Assembly (NCBI RefSeq): GCF_001625305.1
Contig: NW_017804453.1
Span: forward strand, 199,102 to 263,101
Source: Branchiostoma belcheri
Taxonomy: Eukaryota > Chordata > Leptocardii > Amphioxiformes > Branchiostomatidae
Length of the DNA: 64,000 bases
Direction: 5' to 3'
Positions 34,006 to 45,665 of this stretch are shown in pieces. The notes under the pieces were generated by a model. That model worked only from the letters and a program-made list of their open reading frames with translations, was not told the origin of the DNA and did no database searches. The position numbers and the translations under genes are program-made. Position 1 is the stretch's first letter; the number at the start of each line of letters is the position of its first letter.

Positions 34006-36291
34006 GGTTTAACCGTACTTCTTTGCTTCCAGCGGAGAAAGGGTGGAACTGCGTACACCACTGCTCAACAATCAGCTGCAGAACGGCATGACTTACATGT
34101 AGGTCAGAAAGAATGAAGAAAATACCTTGTCTATAGAGTTGACAAAAGGCACAGGTAATCCTAGAAGCAGTCAATCAGGCTCCGTGGATACGGGAATGGG
34201 AAGGGGAGGGAGATTATCACATGCAATGGTAAGCAAACTGACCCCCTATTTGTAAGTATTTACACAGGTAAAACAAGTATGTATGAAGCTTAAGAGCGTT
34301 GTAAAAGTAGAATATATCATTAAAAAGCAGGAATAGTGTTTGCTGTTTTGCATTGAATTTGAAATGACACGTTTGTTATTGATAAACGTATAGAATTCGA
34401 AAAGGCAAGACTCTCTCCGTGGCCACATCCATATCATCACATCTGGTCGTGAGAGTTTCACATCCATATAACAACCCACCTAACTTAATTAACCGAGTGA
34501 TAAAAATGAACTATTTATGTATTTGATAACTCCAGAATAATATTTGAATTGTTTCATTGGCCAACTACATTGTATTTCAGATGTACCATAGCAGTACAGC
34601 AGTGATTATTGTTATCATTTGTTATTGTACTCAGGACAAGCTACAATGGAGCCGGGATACGTGTACTTTTGAAGGTTTTGCATTTAGGCTCTTGTGTCTA
34701 TATACCCTGTAGGAGGGGTGCTGACGGTGTGCAAGGTGATTGCACAAACAAAGCTAAACAAATAGGGAACATTTTAAAAAACAGAACGGCCCAGCTTTAT
34801 GTCTGCCATTCCAAACGACAATATCCTCAATACTCAACAAACAAAAGTTCAATCTTTTTGTCTACACTTGGCATGAACGTTAATGAGCTCTGAAAGGGGC
34901 TGTCTGATTAGAAATTTCCAAACAGCCAACCACTGACAGACACACCGAGCGATTCGGTTACGGCGCGTAGTTGTTTGTAAGGCGGGTTAAGGAGGCTTAT
35001 GACTGTGAATGGGGACAACATCGCAAGTCTTGCATGGGAAGAGTGAAAATCTGAACCGAATGAGGCCATTCAAGGCAGCCCGAAGCTCTATCTTCTAAAA
35101 CACAGTTGTAATCAACAATGGACCGTGGCTATCATTTAGTAGTAGAGTATTATTCATCGGACACAACGTGATATAAGACACTATACGTGCATCTCAGAGT
35201 TTTTAAAGTTTTGTCGGGGGGGGGGGCTGTTACGGGATATATTCATAAATCCCACAGAGCTCATGGTGTCGCCTAGCGGTGTGGTGGAAAACAACGCCGT
35301 AACTATCACGTACGAAGTTCCAAAGTCCATCAATTTAATCATGCAGTAACCACCTTTCTGCGACAGCCAACTTGACATTTTGCAATTGTAAGTCGGCGGA
35401 TTTGGGTTCTCATTTAAATAAAAAGCAACAGAAGCCATACTGAAAGAAATATTTTCAAAGGCAAAGTCGACTTCTTGTAGTAAAATCTTGTCCGGGTAGT
35501 AAATGATACAATTGATTGTGGATATAGGCGTGGTTCATAGTGCAAATTCCATGGTCGCCAAGACACGGCATCGTGCATGTTGACTTTACCAACTATGATT
35601 AGACTAATATCGATAAACCTTTAACATGGCAAGCCTTGCGAATTGATAGTAACTGAGCTCGAGGTCCACCATAATATGCCTAGAACAACGATGATGGATG
35701 ACGCCACGTAAACAGAGAAATCTATATCTCTCACGATCTTAATCCAACGGTAATTTAGCAAACAGTATAACAGGCACCTGATTACACATATAGGAAAACA
35801 ACTTCAATGAAATGCAGTATTCTATGTTGATTCCGAACTGTACAAAACTGTATCCAAGACTTCATACTAGGCCTTTTAGAACAAACGATATTTTGATGAC
35901 AAAGAACACTAGATTCATTTTGATTTTCTGGAGGCCGGACTGTATCATGATCAAGTTCCTCAACGGAGTCCCGTTAAAAACAGCGGATATGTAAGCCTCG
36001 GCTTAGACCGATCGACATTATGTATGAACAAAGATCTACCAAAGTATGAAGTTATCAAGTTATACCGCAGTCTATACCCTTCGCAATGTAAGTTACTTTC
36101 TACAGACTCAGCTTGAAAACATACGAGTAGACACATTTAGTAGAAAGAGCTGAATCAAGGTCTTGCAGATCAATCTGTTTGTTTAGGCAATTATCAATAA
36201 ATTTGACTCAATTTAACCACATACAGGTCGGTGACTACATCTACCGTATACCTTTCATACATTTGCAACTCGCGGATGCTGAATTACGTAC

Positions 36292-36405
36292 CTTGTTATG
36301 GGTAGCTGTTGTGTAGTGTCGGTGGAACGGTCCAGTAACACCTGGCGCACGACCGAGCGGACGGAAAATCAAACCTTTTCCGGGATGTATCAATCCGCGA
36401 CCCAT
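36292..36405 (-). CDS. Possible alternative first coding exon of scramblase A
   Basis: An ATG opens a 38-codon exon that ends exactly at a good donor (AACAAG|GTACGT) in phase 0, which would splice in frame to the exon at 33620. An in-frame TAG lies four codons upstream of the ATG. The peptide (MGRGLIHPGKGLIFRPLGRA at its start) contains four Arg, two Lys, four His and no acidic residue, the composition of a mitochondrial targeting sequence. This would give a 286-aa scramblase. It is an inference from frame, phase and composition only. Confidence 0.45.
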
Positions 36406-36826
36406 GGCAACGACCTAAACCTTTTACTAGCAGACAAGAAATGAAATTGTTGTAAATACCGTCACATTGGGGACGTAGATACCTATTTGTACAGATCCCA
36501 GTTGTAATCTTTCTTGGGAAGGGCGTCCGTGATTGGAGCTTGGTGACGGACTACTTTATTTGGTGCGGAGGGGGAGAAAACTTTTAGCTGTCTGATGACG
36601 TATGTACGTACTTCACTCATTGAACCAGACGTTTTTCTAGGGTCACTGAAAGGTCATTCGACCAGTAAATGGTTCAAACAATAAGCAGTGCCATACGATA
36701 TACATATATATTATGTAACACATCTCCCTCTATATAAAGAAGACTTTTTTTAATTGACTAAAGAAATCTGGACTTGAATCTCTAGACCTGAATCCTGACC
36801 TGGGCCTCAGTTCAAATACGCATCCC

Positions 36827-36914
36827 TAGCCTGGGCACCAGACCCACAGCATACAGGGAGTCTGCACACTGGATACTTTGGGCCTAATGTGCTGTGGGTC
36901 TGGCATCCAGGCTA
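36827..36914. mobile_element. Short foldback MITE, 88 bp
   Basis: 25-bp inverted arms begin TAGCCTGG (left 36827-36851, right 36890-36914; three mismatches). They are flanked by ACGCATCCC and ACGCACCCC (36818-36826 and 36915-36923), a 9-bp target duplication with one mismatch. TAGCCTGG fragments occur elsewhere in the window, for example near 47107 and 54198. Confidence 0.72.
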
Positions 36915-37639
36915 ACGCACCCCTAGCCACACCCTTAGCCAACTCAAGAATACACCCTTTGAGACCACAGCAACAAGTGTCCTCTATATAAGGGCGTGGT
37001 CTTCTGGCGCTCAAAGCGGGAACGTCGAGTACGTCAAAGAGGATGGTATGTGATTATTAATTGCACAAACAACTCAAATCCTGACGAACGTTTCGTTCGA
37101 TAAGTACGTTCCCACAACCAGCTAACATTATTGCGTATAGACATGGACAAAATACTGTTTGCTTAAAAAAAACGCGTCCTTGCATGGGCCATGTCGACCG
37201 CCATAGAAATCTGACACCTACTGTTGTTGTGTGCGGTATCCAAAATACTATCCGGGTCAGCTATCGTAAGTGACAACCCTTGTTGTGTTAAGCCACGGCA
37301 GGGCAGTCTGAATAGGATAGATGATTCATATAGTTGGAATGCATTGTGAACCTTAGTTCGAAGTTGGGTTAGTCTGATTCCCCCGGGGTACGTTTATGTG
37401 CATCAGTACATGTAAAATCATTGAAAGACAATGTGGACCTCGGTTGAAGTAAGATGGTCTTAGTAGGAACCTGTTTGGGGCTTGTCTGTGTATCTACACT
37501 GCAGTTTTTATATGTCCTGCCAGAAGGCGTAGTGTCATTCTGCTTTTCGATCCTTCCCGAGTGCAAGTGCTGAAAGTTTTGCATCAGTGATATAAAATGA
37601 ATAGATTATCCACAACATAAATGACTCTAATTCTAGACA

Positions 37640-39644
37640 TACAGTAATCGTTTATTGATAGTTAGAAATTCATCAGATTAAAATGTACACACATCGATCA
37701 ACAGCTAGTGTTAAAAATGATAACCACACTACTCTTATCTTTACTACTTCATGCATTACATTTATGGTAGTATTATTGCTAACATTTTGAAGCTCATGCA
37801 TATCTAAAAAGATTATCTTCACCCACGTTACATTGTTAATTCAATTACCCTTGGACTACAATGGAATACAAAAATGTTATTACTAGTATGGGTTACATGA
37901 TTATATGACCTACACCAATCTGACTCTAATAGTATCACTGAAATATGAAAGCATTACATCAGCAGCAGCATAAAGTCACCAACTATATCAGCTCCATAGT
38001 GATGCCAGTTTGAATACCATGTTCAAAGTTAGTGTTTTTTTCCTTTTTCTTCTGTGGGGGACACCACAAATGGCAGTGAAACATTTCCAAACAAAATTTA
38101 AATTTAATTTGTTTTCCATGAAAACTATTGTTGATGAAAGTGACAAATTGTCAAGTGTAGAGTTGATTACCCTGAATGGAGGCATGGCACTTCCGTTTGT
38201 AGATATACTATCATCGCATTCTGCATGAAGTAGCTTGTAAGATGCTTGGCATCAAAATTTAGACAACTGGCTCTGTTTAAACATGGTATCAAACTGCTCA
38301 GCTCCAACACAGCATTTGTAGAGTTAAACTTACAATACAAAGTATTCTCGGTATGAAGGTAGGTGACATATCGTTTTTCCGTGATGCACGAAACATTACG
38401 TGGTGTGCAAAATCCTATATGTGAAGAAAATGCGAGTAATTACGAAGCATTGACTGTAATGTCTGAGATGAAAGAGAGGAGCAATGTTCCAATTGAACTT
38501 CACAATATCTGTAACCTGGAGTCCACTTGCAAAGGTCCCTATCGAACCAAAAAAACTGGATTCCAGGCTACAATCTGACATTTGGTAAAAAACAATGAAG
38601 GCTAACTTTCCTTTTGTAACTTAATCACGGCAACACCCAGCATTCAACCAGTCAATTCTACAGCTTAGGGATTACTCCCTTAAAAAAATAATTCTGTGAT
38701 AATTTTTTACCAATTTCTAATCTGCTTTGGTATCCAAAAACATGGTAAGACCATGTAATTTGCCACCCTGAAGTGAGTTATTTGGTGTTTGCCTTGACAT
38801 ATATAATCCATTTCTCGAGTGTCATAAAATTCATTTAAGGTGTACATTATAAGGTCTCAAACATCTTTCCCATTTGACAATGGTGTGATGTACATTTGCC
38901 CTGAGCTACAGAAGACACAGGAATGTGGAAAGTTGTAAGTGCCGGCAGGACTACCCTCTAAGCAGAGGCTAGGCTTGTTAGATGTTTTTCTGTTGGGCTT
39001 TCTATTTTATCAGCTATACTTTGGGTACACTGGCTAGGCAAGTATACCTAAGGAATTGCTGACAGTCAGAATAGAAAGCCTGAAAATACATCCAAAACAA
39101 GCCTAACCATTGCATGGGGAGTAGTCAGGAGAGTAGAGGAGGTAGACATGTAGGCAAGAAACTGGTTTGGGAGTAGGCTAACATTTTTAACAATAAAAGT
39201 GCAAGCATTTATAATGTTTAACTCTGGACTTCTGCACAGTCTCTCTACAATAACATACAGAAAGAAGAAGGTCTACTATATTTCAGTCTATACATCGATA
39301 TCTCACCAATAAAATGACCAAATTTACAAAACAAACTAGCGTGAATGTCTTATAGAGAGTCTAGTGTAAGAAAATAAGATCTGACTTCCTACATATTATA
39401 AAGTAGTGGGTTGTGGGAAAGAGTGGTCCAGTCCTGAAGGTGGAAAAGGTGGTCCAGTTTGGTTAGGGAGGGCTCCATATGTAATGTGTGCATGTGCAAT
39501 TCTGACAAAAGAGTGTCTAAAAGGGTTAACATTACAAATAATCCAACAAAGTCCATCAACGATATCAAACTGAAATATTCTCAAAGGCTAAGGGGAGGAA
39601 GATGGCTTCTCCTCTGCACAAAGCCCCTTGTCATTTAACTCCAT
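37640..39644 (-). other. Probable 3' UTR of scramblase B
   Basis: An AT-rich stretch immediately downstream (on the - strand) of the distal terminal exon. A reverse-strand AATAAA (TTTATT near 37652) is a plausible poly(A) signal. There are no coding exons or transposon ends here. The call rests on position and composition only. Confidence 0.35.
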
Positions 39645-42600
39645 TTAGCCACTGTCCCCATTGTACTCGAAGTACATGAAATCCTGTGATAATAAAAAAA
39701 AAAAAGATGATTAGTGTATCATGACCAAACTCGTTTCTAGTATAAATATGCTGCATTATATGTGTAGGAATGTTGTGTACCTAAACGTTACATCAGGTAC
39801 TGATAACGTGGTTTAGGTACAGGTCCGGTGGCAGCGAAGACAGGCAGTACTCAGGCATTATCCATTTGCCAGACAATATCCAATGTGCCACTTGGGTATG
39901 GGTGCAAGAGCTATTCCCTTAATTACATCATGTAAACACCTCCCCCACATGTGTTCATAGTATCGTTTGGTACAGAAGTTAAAGAAAGGCTGAAGAAGAA
40001 ACCTTTTTTGAGCGTTGCCAAGGTTACAGCATTCACTGGTTGTCCGAGTGTTCAAAGTACATGAAATCCTGTGATAAAAGGAAGTGAAGACAAGTGCATC
40101 ATACGGAAAAAATGAAAAAAGGAATAGAAAAGGGTTAGCAAGCAAGTTATGACTCAATGAAGAGAAGGTATTACATATTACATGATAGATCTTGAAGTTT
40201 AGGATATCAGTATAGTACAAGCATAGCAAAGTGATTTCTTTGTTTCTATGTTTGCATTACCTGTTTCAAAATAATCATCTCATGTATGATGTTACTGTAA
40301 CATACACAATGTATTACCAAAATGCCACCAAACATAGCACAGGAAAATGTTCTTGGGGAAAAGATACAGAAAATGAGTTAGAATGAATCCAAATTTTTAG
40401 ACCAAAACAATCTGCAGTTCCAAAATTGATTGCTTGGAGTCCGAAACAAACTACTTTTCTCCTGACATCTACATACAATGTATATGAATCATCCATATTC
40501 AAACTAACCATAAATAGTAGTAAGCCTAATGTCAACTGGCATTTTCCTCGCAAAATGAAGTACAACACAACATGAATTTAATTTGGATTATTTTCCCCCG
40601 TGATTTTCTGCCAAAATACAATTTAAGTAGAATTGATGCTTTTCCCTCCACATAACCTGAGCAACCAATGTATTGAAAGACATAATATACTTACAATGAG
40701 CATGGCTGCCCCAAACAGTGTGGCCTTCATCTTCACATCCAAGTCCTGGGGGACTGAAAAAAAAGATGAGGACATTTGAAGTTTGTCTAACAATGGAAAG
40801 GTGGCAAAGTTGTTTCACCAGCAAACTTTAACACCACGAAAACTGCCTTTCCTCTTCTACTGCGACACTAAGTCCATGCAAAAATAAATGAATTTACAGC
40901 ACACTCACAGGTCATGCTGAAGTTGCTGGCCTTGGTGAAGCACTCCTGGACAAACCCTGCGTACTGACGAGTCACGGCCCCAACTTTGGTGACTCCGTCA
41001 GTCCCGAGGATCTGCAGAACACAATATGGGTACATTGTCAGCACAACCATGGAAGACAGGAAATGAGCAAACACACAAAAATGACATGCTGAAAACTTAC
41101 GTACATGGAGATAAAAAAGTCAAAACCTACATTGAAGTCCACATCACAGGTGCAGCATGGGCCAGCCCAGACACAACAAGGTCCCCAGATCTTGAAGATT
41201 TCGTCTCGCTGACCATTCATGATACTGAAGTGGGGCTTCCACTTAGATCCCCTGCAAATACAGCAATATGCACATGACCCTAATTTTTAATTATGTATCT
41301 AATGTTACCTCTTAAGCCAGGAGAACTACAGAAAAAATTGGCAAACTTGTAAAAATTGTAAGCGCCTGGTTCTGAGGGGGTTGCAGAATTAATGAAAATT
41401 GAAAACTACCCTGGGTCGGCACTGGGTTGGCAGTAGCCTGGACTTCATCTTATTCTAGCTCCAGTTCATACCTGTGATTGCATCCACGCAGAATATGACT
41501 TCCGACAAGATTTGTAGTCAGCCATTGTAGACAAATAGCCAACCACAACAACCAACTCCCAACCATAAATGACTTTCTTCACTCCTAACTCCCAACCATG
41601 GTCTTGAGAAGGTAGAGAGGCCATTATTGTTGGTATTTAACATATATATTATACATACACGTATGTGTAAAGGGTTAGTTTAAAATGTGTACCTAAGTGT
41701 GCATTTAATACATAAAAAAGCATTCCTAATGTTCAAAACAAGGTACACAACATACAGCTGGCGCACGATTCCGATCTGCTGACCAACAGGAGCTTCCACA
41801 TAGACCTCGAAGGCACAGCAGTCACAGCAGCCAGCACACCAACAGCACCCTGCACAGCATTTGAAATCACGGCGGATACGCATCACTTCCTGTGGGAGGC
41901 AAACCACATTGTTAAAGTGATCACATACCAATTGTTTATCACGCTACATAATACATGTGATTTCTTGTTCACAAAATGGACATGGCACTGTTGTTCTACT
42001 GTTGATATATATGTGTCAGGGTAGAGATAGTAACCTGGCAGAAGCATCGCATTCGGTCGACTGTTGGCATATTTCCTATTATCCTGATTGCCATCTCTCA
42101 ACAGAATTGCAGTGTCTACCGGTAGAATTGGCCATTCTCCCAGATTGCAATTTGTACTATGATATATGCACATAAATCTATTTGTTTGTATATATTTGTA
42201 TTCCTGTGATGTTTCCACACAATGTGTCAGATTGTGTATTACCTGTTGATTGTTGTCTGTGACGTGGATGGTGAACTCACGCTGGTTTCCACACATGATC
42301 CTCATACAGAAGTCGGTCTCTGGAGGCATAACAAAAGGAAAAGGATATTCACACTATGAAAAGTATGATACGCATATCATTGCAATTGACAAAAACAATA
42401 GAACCATTCTTTTTTTTAGGGAACAAAAAATCAGGCTTTCAGCAATGGTTAGAGTCCCGTGAATAGTTTCTTCAGGTTGGTAAGTCACTGAATAAAGAAT
42501 TCTGGGACCTTCAAGTTCACCTGATTTCCTGTGTCTGACCTTTTGACCCGTCATTCTGCATGTAAATTGTAACCCTAACCACAAGCTGTCAACCTACTGT

Positions 42601-43585
42601 CAACCTACTCGCAAACCCACCCATGCAAAACAGTTGACTTTCATAACCATAGGTAAATACTGGTCATAAAGTATAGGTTTAGGGAGACAGACATCAGACT
42701 TCCGTTCAGTAAACTCACCCTCATAGGCAAAGTAGACCTGCTGACCAAGGCTGTTCTTGATCTTGTACTTGTTGTTCATCTCCACACCAGTGAAGGCTGT
42801 AAGGGAGTAAACATAAGCCATGATTTGGCTCATTCAGAAAATTGTTGCCTGCAGAAGTGATTCATTTCTAATTAATCAGAATTTTAACATAGGCTGCCCC
42901 AACAATTTTACAGCATTTCTTCCTCGGAAGTAGAATTAGTGGATTAATAAATGAGAGCACAATCTGAACATATTCCTAGCAAAACAATAGACATTCGCAA
43001 GCTAGACTTTTCCACGGTTGGCATTATCTAGAAAGATGCTCCATTTTAAATGTATCAGACTCAAGTGTTGGTTTGGCCAGTGTCCCTACCCTCAAACAGC
43101 TCCACTTGCTGATGGACCAGCAGTTGGTCAATCTGGGTCAGGTACTCCAGACCAGGGGGGCATCCTGGGATAGCGACGGGAGTCGGCATCCACTGCTGAA
43201 CGACCCCGGGTTGGTTGGTAACAGGCTGCTGCTGAGAACGTAAAAATGAGCAGCTGAGTGCTAGATCTCATGGCACATGCATACTTGGCCCATACATGTA
43301 GGGGTGCTGTTTTGTTCTAATTCTGAGAATGAATACGTAACAGGTAGTTGTTCTAACTTGCAGTGTGTACTGTATTGTGACTTACTTTAGTGAGTGTGTG
43401 CCTCAGTATTTCCCTAGACAGAAGGATTATAAAGTGAGACAGTTGCAGAGGTGACTGTCCAAGCAGGTATCAGGTGGGAAGATTGTGACATTTGATATCA
43501 ATCAGGGGCCTTAAGCAGTCAGATCTTGGGGTCCAGTCAGAAATCATCACAATAAAAAAGTAAAATGCATCCTTACCATCTGCAT
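39645..43585 (-). CDS. PLSCR: Phospholipid scramblase B
   Basis: Exons: 43577-43585 (codes MQM), 43090-43231, 42719-42796, 42243-42319, 41756-41889, 41131-41251, 40909-41011, 40695-40753 and a terminal exon at 40033-40068 ([11 protein letters not shown], 252 aa) or 39645-39683 ([12 protein letters not shown], 253 aa). Lengths and phases of exons 3-8 equal those of A and C. Features: [29 protein letters not shown], the dense Cys cluster [26 protein letters not shown], and a C-terminal helix [17 protein letters not shown]. The Ca2+-binding-like segment reads [12 protein letters not shown], with Lys in place of the first Asp. An acceptor (CTTGCAG|TGTCGTC) lies about 55 nt before the ATG, so a non-coding first exon exists further upstream; a donor at 47210-47211 is one candidate. 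Confidence 0.9.
40033..40068 (-). CDS. Proximal alternative terminal exon of scramblase B
   Basis: Eleven residues plus stop, [11 protein letters not shown], after an ATCACAG acceptor. It competes with the exon at 39645-39683, which has the same acceptor sequence and encodes [12 protein letters not shown]. Both splice in phase to exon 8 (40695-40753). The distal version is closer to the terminal exon of scramblase C ([12 protein letters not shown]). Confidence 0.75.
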   Translation of the reverse strand, partial: DFMYFEHSDNQ

Positions 43586-44460
43586 AGCTATGTCTGCTTT
43601 TCAGTTGCGATGAACTCAAGAGGTTTCCAAGACGACACTGCAAGTGTTAATATGTAAAAAAAAGCATTTAGTATTCCAATAAAGGATCACTATATAGAAA
43701 TTATATGTCACAGTACATACATCCCTCAAATTTTTGTTTTACTGTAAATTTGGCATTCGTATAAAAAATGCAATAAAAATTGACAGTGGTCGTTGAAAAG
43801 TTGATCTCTCTGTAAACTGTGTACGTGTGTTGGAACAAAGTTCAATGTTTTACTATGATTACTACCAACACAGATGAACTTTCATGATAAAAATTGAGGC
43901 ATTGGGCATCAGGTCAAAAGCCAAATTTTTTTTGAGAGATTTACTGTCATAACAAAAACGGTGTACAGAAATGTAAATGTGGAATACCTCTACAAGATAC
44001 GACAACATCCAGGAAGAATAAGAACTAGTGGAAGTGGGGGAGGGCGTAAGGTTGTTTTTGCCCTACCACTTTCCAGTCAAATTTTCAGCTGCTTCTATAC
44101 GCCCCCCCCCCCAAAAAAAGACATCTGCCTGAAAATACATTTATGAGGGCGTGTCATACCCTCTCTTTCGAAACGAGTCGACTAGTCGCAAGTAAAAACA
44201 TGCCCCTGGCCCAACTCTTCTAGTACAATAACTGGTATTACGTTAGATATGAATCTTCCAAGTCTGGAGCAGTGAGGAAGTTGAATTTCTTTTTTACCAG
44301 TCCTACTCTAAATTCCTACCTTCCCGTCCAAACAGCACAATGGCGTCCTTACCTGGCTTGTTTACCACTCAAAAGCGCGATACATATAATCATGTAATAT
44401 AACATGGACTGTGGTAAGAAAAATAACTCACAACGTGCTAGCTTATCGGGTAAAGCCTCT

Positions 44461-44519
44461 AGCCGTGGCGACTCTTGAATCGGGCGTCATAAGACTACTA
44501 GCAAAGAGTCGCCACGGCT
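44461..44519. repeat. Inverted repeat with 16-bp perfect arms
   Basis: AGCCGTGGCGACTCTT (44461-44476) and its exact inverse (44504-44519) enclose 27 bp. GCTAGC occurs just outside both arms (44438 and 44521). This could be a foldback transposon or a structured regulatory site; no target duplication was confirmed. Confidence 0.75.
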
Positions 44520-45544
44520 CGCTAGCTTCTACTTCTTTTAACTAGCCGAGGCCGGCGACTAAAAGGTGAGCCTCTTTATTAAATATATTTGCTGCATATA
44601 ACGTTACTGACAATACAGCGAATATATAAGAGTATCCCTTAATCGCCACTGCTAGGTACTTGCACTCCGTTGTAGCCTCTAAACGAACCAGACGTTCATA
44701 ATTTTTGACAGCTATATATAATTTACAAACGTAAACAGGTTTTGCCTGTCGGATTTCTCTCTACCCTACAGCAACTATGTGATAACATAAATAGCTGGGG
44801 TAATAATAATGAGTAGTATAGGAACAGCTACTCGTCTACGTAGCTTACGCTGTGTCTGATTTCAGCCTGTAGATCGAGTGTGTAGATGTCGTGGCTGTGC
44901 TGTGGAAACGCGTACACCACCTCTACGGGAATTTGCATAAAAGGAAATCATTTGATCACAAAGAATCACGGACACCGGGGGATGGGGGCAGGGAATCGAT
45001 TTTTTTCTAGATTACTCTATGCCTGATAGCACTTCTATCATCTGGCCTTAATATTGTTTCAACCATTTTGAACGTTACTGATATTCATCCCAAGCGGTCA
45101 CTGTGCCATGTATGTAGATATTACTTCCAAATAAATAAATAAATTGGCCAGCCACCCCCTTCCAGCTATTTGGAATGGACCATAACATTTGCGCTGCCGT
45201 TTGACATTTTTGTTACTCGCCGAGTGACTCCTTGTTTACAACAATGATCTGTAGAACTAGTACTTTAATCCATTATAAGAATCTTACAACAGATACTATG
45301 ATTCAGAAAGCTTTTCGCGAATTTACCATTCACGCCCTCCCCCCCTCACCACCACGCACCATCCCTCTTGACAGAGGGTTTTCTGGTCCTCTCATTTCTA
45401 CCCTATGACCTCCTTGGGGAGAAACCTCATTGCCTTATGCGTAATATCAGGTGACCTAAACATGTCATGGTCCGTCAGATCTCGAGCTGGTGTAGACAAG
45501 GAGAAACTGCTACCCCTACAATGCTGTTTATATACATGTCGGTT

Positions 45545-45665
45545 ACATGCCCGTAGCCAGGATTTTGAATGGGGGGGTTCTTCCCACTGCTTGAGGGGAC
45601 CTCGAGCGCCGTAGGCGCGAGGTTCCTAGGGGGGTTCGGGGGCATGCTCCCCCGGAAAATTATAA
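45545..45665 (+). repeat. Dispersed repeat fragment ending in GGGGGCATGCTCCCCC
   Basis: The segment runs from GTAGCCAGGATTTTGAATGG through a GCGCCGTAGGCGC hairpin to GGGTTCGGGGGCATGCTCCC and CCGGAAAAT. I recognise this as a type of sequence often met in repeats of marine invertebrate genomes, from memory and without a search. Two nested palindromes (GCGCCgtaGGCGC and GGGGGCATGCTCCCCC) are directly visible. Confidence 0.55.
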
